Origin: a halophilic archaeon
GTDB lineage: Archaea > Halobacteriota > Halobacteria > Halobacteriales > Haladaptataceae
Direction: 5' to 3'
Assembly (NCBI GenBank): GCA_003298465.1
Contig: QNGA01000003.1
Coordinates: 1-64,000 of the forward strand
DNA length: 64,000 bases
Below are positions 60,630 through 64,000 of the stretch, piece after piece. A program made the translations under genes and the position numbers. The stretch's first letter is position 1. Every line of letters begins with the position of its first letter. Below the pieces are notes generated by a model that had not been told where the DNA came from, did not search any database, and saw only the letters and a list, made by a program, of their open reading frames with translations.

Positions 60630-62263
60630 TGGCCGAAACGAACCTCGACGTCCTGCTCGTCGGCATCGACGCGGGGTGTCTCCCCGTCTTCGACCGGCTC
60701 TGTGACGACGAGATACCGAACATCCGTTCTATCTGTGACGACGGCGTCGCCGCGCCGTTGGAGTCCCAGATGCCGCCGTGGACGCCGAGCGCGTGGCCGT
60801 CGCTGTACACCGGCGTCAACCCCGGCAAGCACGGCGTCTGCGGGTTCGTCACCTACGAGGGGTACGACTTCCACGTCGTCACGGGGAACGACGTCGAGGA
60901 GCACTCCATCTGGTCGCTGCTCGACGACCACGGCGTGACGAGCGTCGTCGTCAACGTGCCCGTCACGCACCCCCCGGAGGAGATAGACGGCGCGGTGCTC
61001 CCGGGGTTCATCGGCCCCGAGGACCCGAGCTGTCACCCCGAGGGACTGCTCGACGACGTCCGGGACGCCATCGGCGAGTATCGCGTCTACCCGACCTACT
61101 CCCGCGAGGAGTCGGACTACACCGACGCCCAGAAGATGGAGGAGTACACCGACCTCGTCAGGATGCGCGGCGAGGCGTTCCGGTACCTGGCCGACGAGAA
61201 CGACCCCGAGTTCGGCTTCGTCCAGTTCCAGAAACCGGACACCGTCTTCCACGAGTTCGAGGGCGACTGGAACAAGGTGACGACGGTGTACCAGGAGACC
61301 GACCGCCAGATCGGGAAGATACTCGACGAGTGCGACCCCGACACCGTCATGATAGCCAGCGACCACGGCATGGGGCCGTACGACGAGTACGAGTTCCGCG
61401 TCAACGAGTTCCTGCGCGACGAGGGGTTCGTGAAAGCCACCCGGGGCGGCAAGGGGATGCCGTCGTGGAACCCCATCCAGGAGGAACTGCGCGAGGGCAA
61501 GGAGACGACGACCTGGGAGCCGAACACGGTCGAACGCATGGCGGCGACCGCGGCGAAGTTCGGCTTCACCGCCCACCGCATCCGGACGGCGCTGGAGAAG
61601 GTGGGGCTGGCCGACGTCGCGCGCCAGTACGCGCCGAAGAACGTCGCCCGGACCGGCAACGAGCAGGTCGACTTCGAGAACTCGACCGCCTACATGCGCG
61701 CCCGGACCGAACTCGGCGTCCGCATCAACTTAGAGGGCCGCGAACCGGAGGGCGTCGTTCCGCCCGAGAAGTACGACGACGTGCGCGAGGCGCTCATCGA
61801 ACGCCTGAGCGGCGTCCGGACGCCCGACGGCGACCCCGTGTTCGAGGAGGTCGCCCCGCGCGAGAAGTACTTCCACGGCAAGAACGTCGAGAACGCCCCC
61901 GACGTGGTTACCATCCCGAACGACATGGGACAGTTCCTGTCCGCGCAACTGCTCGGCGACTACTTCGCACCGCCCAACGAGCCCTGGAACCACAAGCTCG
62001 ACGGCGTCTTCGCGGCGAAAGGCGAGGGCGTCGACCCCGACGGCATCGAGGAGCGGCCGCATCCGCACCTGTTCGACGTGGCCCCGACGGTCATGTCCGC
62101 GCTCGGAATCCCCTACAGCGACCGGATGGACGGCGAGGTCATCCCCGTGGTCGAGGACGCCGGCGCGACGTCGTACCCCGAGCACGACGAGGTGGACGAC
62201 GCCGCGGTGGAGGACGAGGAGGAGGTCGAGGAACGGCTGGCCGACCTCGGCTACATGCAGTAG
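60629..62263 (+). CDS. Alkaline-phosphatase-superfamily phosphodiesterase/nucleotide pyrophosphatase-like protein
   Basis: 544 residues. The metal-site motifs are VGIDAG (Asp), PSAWPSLYTG with the Thr/Ser nucleophile region, FQKPDTVFHEF (Asp, His), ASDHGMGPYD (Asp, His) and HPHLFDVAPTVMSALGIP (His). These define the type I phosphodiesterase/sulfatase superfamily. There is no signal peptide, so it is cytosolic. A Glu/Asp-rich tail follows. Haloarchaeal relatives are often near surface-glycan genes. The substrate is unknown. Confidence 0.85.
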   Translation: MAETNLDVLLVGIDAGCLPVFDRLCDDEIPNIRSICDDGVAAPLESQMPPWTPSAWPSLYTGVNPGKHGVCGFVTYEGYDFHVVTGNDVEEHSIWSLLDDHGVTSVVVNVPVTHPPEEIDGAVLPGFIGPEDPSCHPEGLLDDVRDAIGEYRVYPTYSREESDYTDAQKMEEYTDLVRMRGEAFRYLADENDPEFGFVQFQKPDTVFHEFEGDWNKVTTVYQETDRQIGKILDECDPDTVMIASDHGMGPYDEYEFRVNEFLRDEGFVKATRGGKGMPSWNPIQEELREGKETTTWEPNTVERMAATAAKFGFTAHRIRTALEKVGLADVARQYAPKNVARTGNEQVDFENSTAYMRARTELGVRINLEGREPEGVVPPEKYDDVREALIERLSGVRTPDGDPVFEEVAPREKYFHGKNVENAPDVVTIPNDMGQFLSAQLLGDYFAPPNEPWNHKLDGVFAAKGEGVDPDGIEERPHPHLFDVAPTVMSALGIPYSDRMDGEVIPVVEDAGATSYPEHDEVDDAAVEDEEEVEERLADLGYMQ

Positions 62264-62302
62264 CCACCGCCTTTTTCGCTCTCACGCCCCTCTGAACGTC
62301 CC

Positions 62303-63808
62303 ATGGGGGAGCCCGACTTACCCGGCAGGGACGCATCGCTCTGGCTGGAGACGACGGAGACGACCGACTTCGACCCGCTGGACGGCGACGTCCAGGTCGA
62401 CGTGGCGGTCGTCGGCGGCGGAATCGCCGGACTGTCGGCGGCGACCGAACTCCGAGACGCCGGCGAGACCGTGGCGGTCGTCGAGGCCGACCGCATCGTC
62501 TCGGGCGTCACCGCCCGGACGACGGCCAAGGTGACCGCCCAGCATGGGCTGATATACGACGACGTCCGCTCCGAGTTCGGCTCCGACCGCGCCCGCCAGT
62601 ACGCGCAGGCCAACGAGGCCGCCGTCGAGGAGGTCGCGTCGCGGGCCGACGACCTCGACTGCGAGTTCCGCCGGCTGCCGGCCTACACGTACGTCGACGG
62701 CGACGACGCTCGGAAGAAGGTACGGCGCGAGGTCGACGCCGCGCGGCGTCTCGGCCTGCCGGCGTCGTTCGTCGAGGACGCGCCGGCCCCGGCGGACGCC
62801 GACTGCGCGGTCCGGTTCGACGACCAGGGACAGTTCCACCCGCGGAAGTACCTGCTCGCGCTCGCGGAGGCGATTCCGGGCGAGGGGAGTTACGTCTTCG
62901 AGGAGACGCGCGCGACCGGTATCGAGGCGGGCGAGCCGTGCCGGGTGGAGACGAACCGGGGGACGGTGACCGCCGACGACGTGGTCGTCGCCACCCACTT
63001 CCCCATCTCCGACCCGGCGGGCTACTTCGCCCGGGCGTACCCGAAGCGGTCGTACGTGCTCGCGGTCCGGACGAGCGGCCCACAGCCGGAGGGCATGTTC
63101 TACCGGACGGGCGACTCGTACTTTTCGGTGCGACCGCACGAGACCGGCGACGAGGAGTTCGTCCTGGTCGGCGGCCAGAACCACAAGACCGGACAGGGCG
63201 GCAGCACGGCCGAGCGCTACCGCCGACTGGAGCGGGAGGCCCGCGACCACTTCGACGTGGAGTCGGTCGCGTACCGCTGGTCGACCCAGGACTACGTCTC
63301 GGCCGACAGCGTTCCGTTCGTCGGTCCCATCGCGCCGTGGCGGTCGCACGTCTACGTCGCGACCGGATTCGGGGGCTGGGGGATGACGAACGGGACCGCT
63401 GCGGGGAAACTCCTCGCCGACGAGATAGCGGGAACTGGCAGCGAGTGGGCGGACGCGTTCGACCCGGGGCGGCTACCGCCGCTGGAGAGCGCGGGGGAAC
63501 TCCTCAAGGAGAACGCGAACGCCGGAAAGCGGTTCGCCGGCGACTGGGCGACGAAGCCCCGACGGAGCGAGGCGTCGCTCGCGCCCGGGGACGCCCACGT
63601 CGTCCGCGACGGCGGCGACGTGGTCGCCGAGTACCGCGACGAGGACGGCGACCGCCACCGCGTCTCGGCGGTCTGCACCCACCTGGACTGTCTCGTGGAG
63701 TGGAACGACGCCGAGCGAACCTGGGACTGCCCGTGTCACGGTTCGCGGTTCGACGTCGACGGGGGCGTCCTCGACGGCCCGGCGAACCGCGACCTGCCGA
63801 AGAAGTGA
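62303..63808 (+). CDS. FAD-dependent oxidoreductase (DAO family) with C-terminal Rieske domain
   Basis: 501 residues. The N-terminal dinucleotide fold reads VVGGGIAGLSAATEL with the acid residue in VVEAD. The DAO core runs to about 400, with GFGGWGMTNGTAAGKLLAD. The C-terminal Rieske motif is complete: ligands C458 and H460 (CTHLDC) and C476 and H479 (CPCH), with C463 and C478 available for the disulfide. The [2Fe-2S] centre would pass electrons between flavin and a partner. The physiological substrate is unknown. Confidence 0.9.
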   Translation: MGEPDLPGRDASLWLETTETTDFDPLDGDVQVDVAVVGGGIAGLSAATELRDAGETVAVVEADRIVSGVTARTTAKVTAQHGLIYDDVRSEFGSDRARQYAQANEAAVEEVASRADDLDCEFRRLPAYTYVDGDDARKKVRREVDAARRLGLPASFVEDAPAPADADCAVRFDDQGQFHPRKYLLALAEAIPGEGSYVFEETRATGIEAGEPCRVETNRGTVTADDVVVATHFPISDPAGYFARAYPKRSYVLAVRTSGPQPEGMFYRTGDSYFSVRPHETGDEEFVLVGGQNHKTGQGGSTAERYRRLEREARDHFDVESVAYRWSTQDYVSADSVPFVGPIAPWRSHVYVATGFGGWGMTNGTAAGKLLADEIAGTGSEWADAFDPGRLPPLESAGELLKENANAGKRFAGDWATKPRRSEASLAPGDAHVVRDGGDVVAEYRDEDGDRHRVSAVCTHLDCLVEWNDAERTWDCPCHGSRFDVDGGVLDGPANRDLPKK

Positions 63809-63832
63809 TCGCAGTACCTGCTCACCGCCGCG

Positions 63833-64000
63833 TCAGCGCCTCGCGCCGCGTGCGAGGGGACGCCGAGGAGCGTGAGGACGCCGGAGAGCGACGCCGCTGA
63901 CGGAGAACGCCCGCTCTCCGTCGACTAACGGCAGCACGTCGTCGTCCGCCAGCGTCGCCGTGCTCGCGGTACTCGACGGTCGGCGGCGTTCGGCACCGCG
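63833..64000 (-). other. Right-edge segment; possible C-terminus of a minus-strand gene
   Basis: A minus-strand frame is open from the window edge to a TGA at 63833-63835 (…TLADDDVLPLVDGERAFSVSG…). It could be the end of a gene beginning beyond the window. The last residues are Arg/Pro-rich and unlike a typical conserved tail, so a non-coding reading is equally possible. Confidence 0.25.

Overview
The window is chromosomal DNA from a halophilic archaeon (class Halobacteria). The evidence is GC-rich sequence with strong third-position G/C bias, very acidic proteins, many starts that look leaderless (a TATA-like box about 27 nt before the ATG or GTG, no Shine-Dalgarno), Tat rather than Sec signals on secreted proteins, a PGF-CTERM anchor, archaeal S8e, ValRS, Pth2 and TruD, a bacterio-opsin-activator-type regulator and DUF7344 proteins. 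The genus cannot be fixed from sequence alone. No transposase, integrase, CRISPR array or cas gene was seen.

Layout. 1-2.5 kb: the end of thi4, a putative metallopeptidase-like protein, ribosomal S8e, DUF2240 and a small hypothetical. 2.5-4.2 kb: two AT-richer, Tat-signal orphan secreted proteins. 4.3-6.3 kb: purU divergent from purS-purQ. 6.4-9.5 kb: a CBS/ribosome-hibernation-like fusion protein, a lycopene-cyclase-domain protein, a DUF7344 regulator and a membrane protein. 9.7-15.6 kb: tRNA-Val, a SHOCT protein, a 1566-residue triple-repeat multicopper oxidase, and tRNA-Ile. 15.6-25.3 kb: mixed metabolism and surface genes (fxsA, HAD, pyrF, zinc finger, arylsulfotransferase-like, sugar dehydrogenase, hexapeptide transferase, PitA-like heme protein, PHP, lipid kinase). 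25.3-31.3 kb: a complete phosphate uptake operon pstSCAB with a divergent AbrB-PhoU regulator and palindromes between them. 31.3-42.5 kb: methyltransferase, micro zinc protein, SDR, UPF0146, archaemetzincin, valS, a pentapeptide-repeat K+ channel, M20 peptidase, amidohydrolase, membrane protein. 42.5-45.5 kb: a copper-flavoured group (Met-rich SHOCT membrane protein, laccase-like oxidase, DUF4396 protein). 45.5-49.4 kb: an accessory stretch with gene remnants ending at tRNA-Arg. 49.6-63.8 kb: membrane ferredoxin, LVIVD propeller protein, pth2, a PAS/GAF/BAT regulator, DUF7344, truD, MFS and MATE transporters, an alkaline-phosphatase-superfamily protein and a Rieske-type FAD oxidoreductase.

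The strongest unusual signal is the giant copper oxidase at 10680-15380. It has three homologous two-cupredoxin repeats, but the copper ligands are partitioned. Only the second half of repeat 1 and the first half of repeat 2 keep complete motifs. Together they supply exactly one full set of type 1 and trinuclear ligands, in permuted order, and the protein ends in Ca-binding FG-GAP-like repeats. Other leads are tRNA 3'-end duplicates beside two of the three tRNA genes, the CBS-HPF fusion, the copper cluster, the channel with a Cys/His-rich and pentapeptide N-terminus, and several perfect inverted repeats in promoters.
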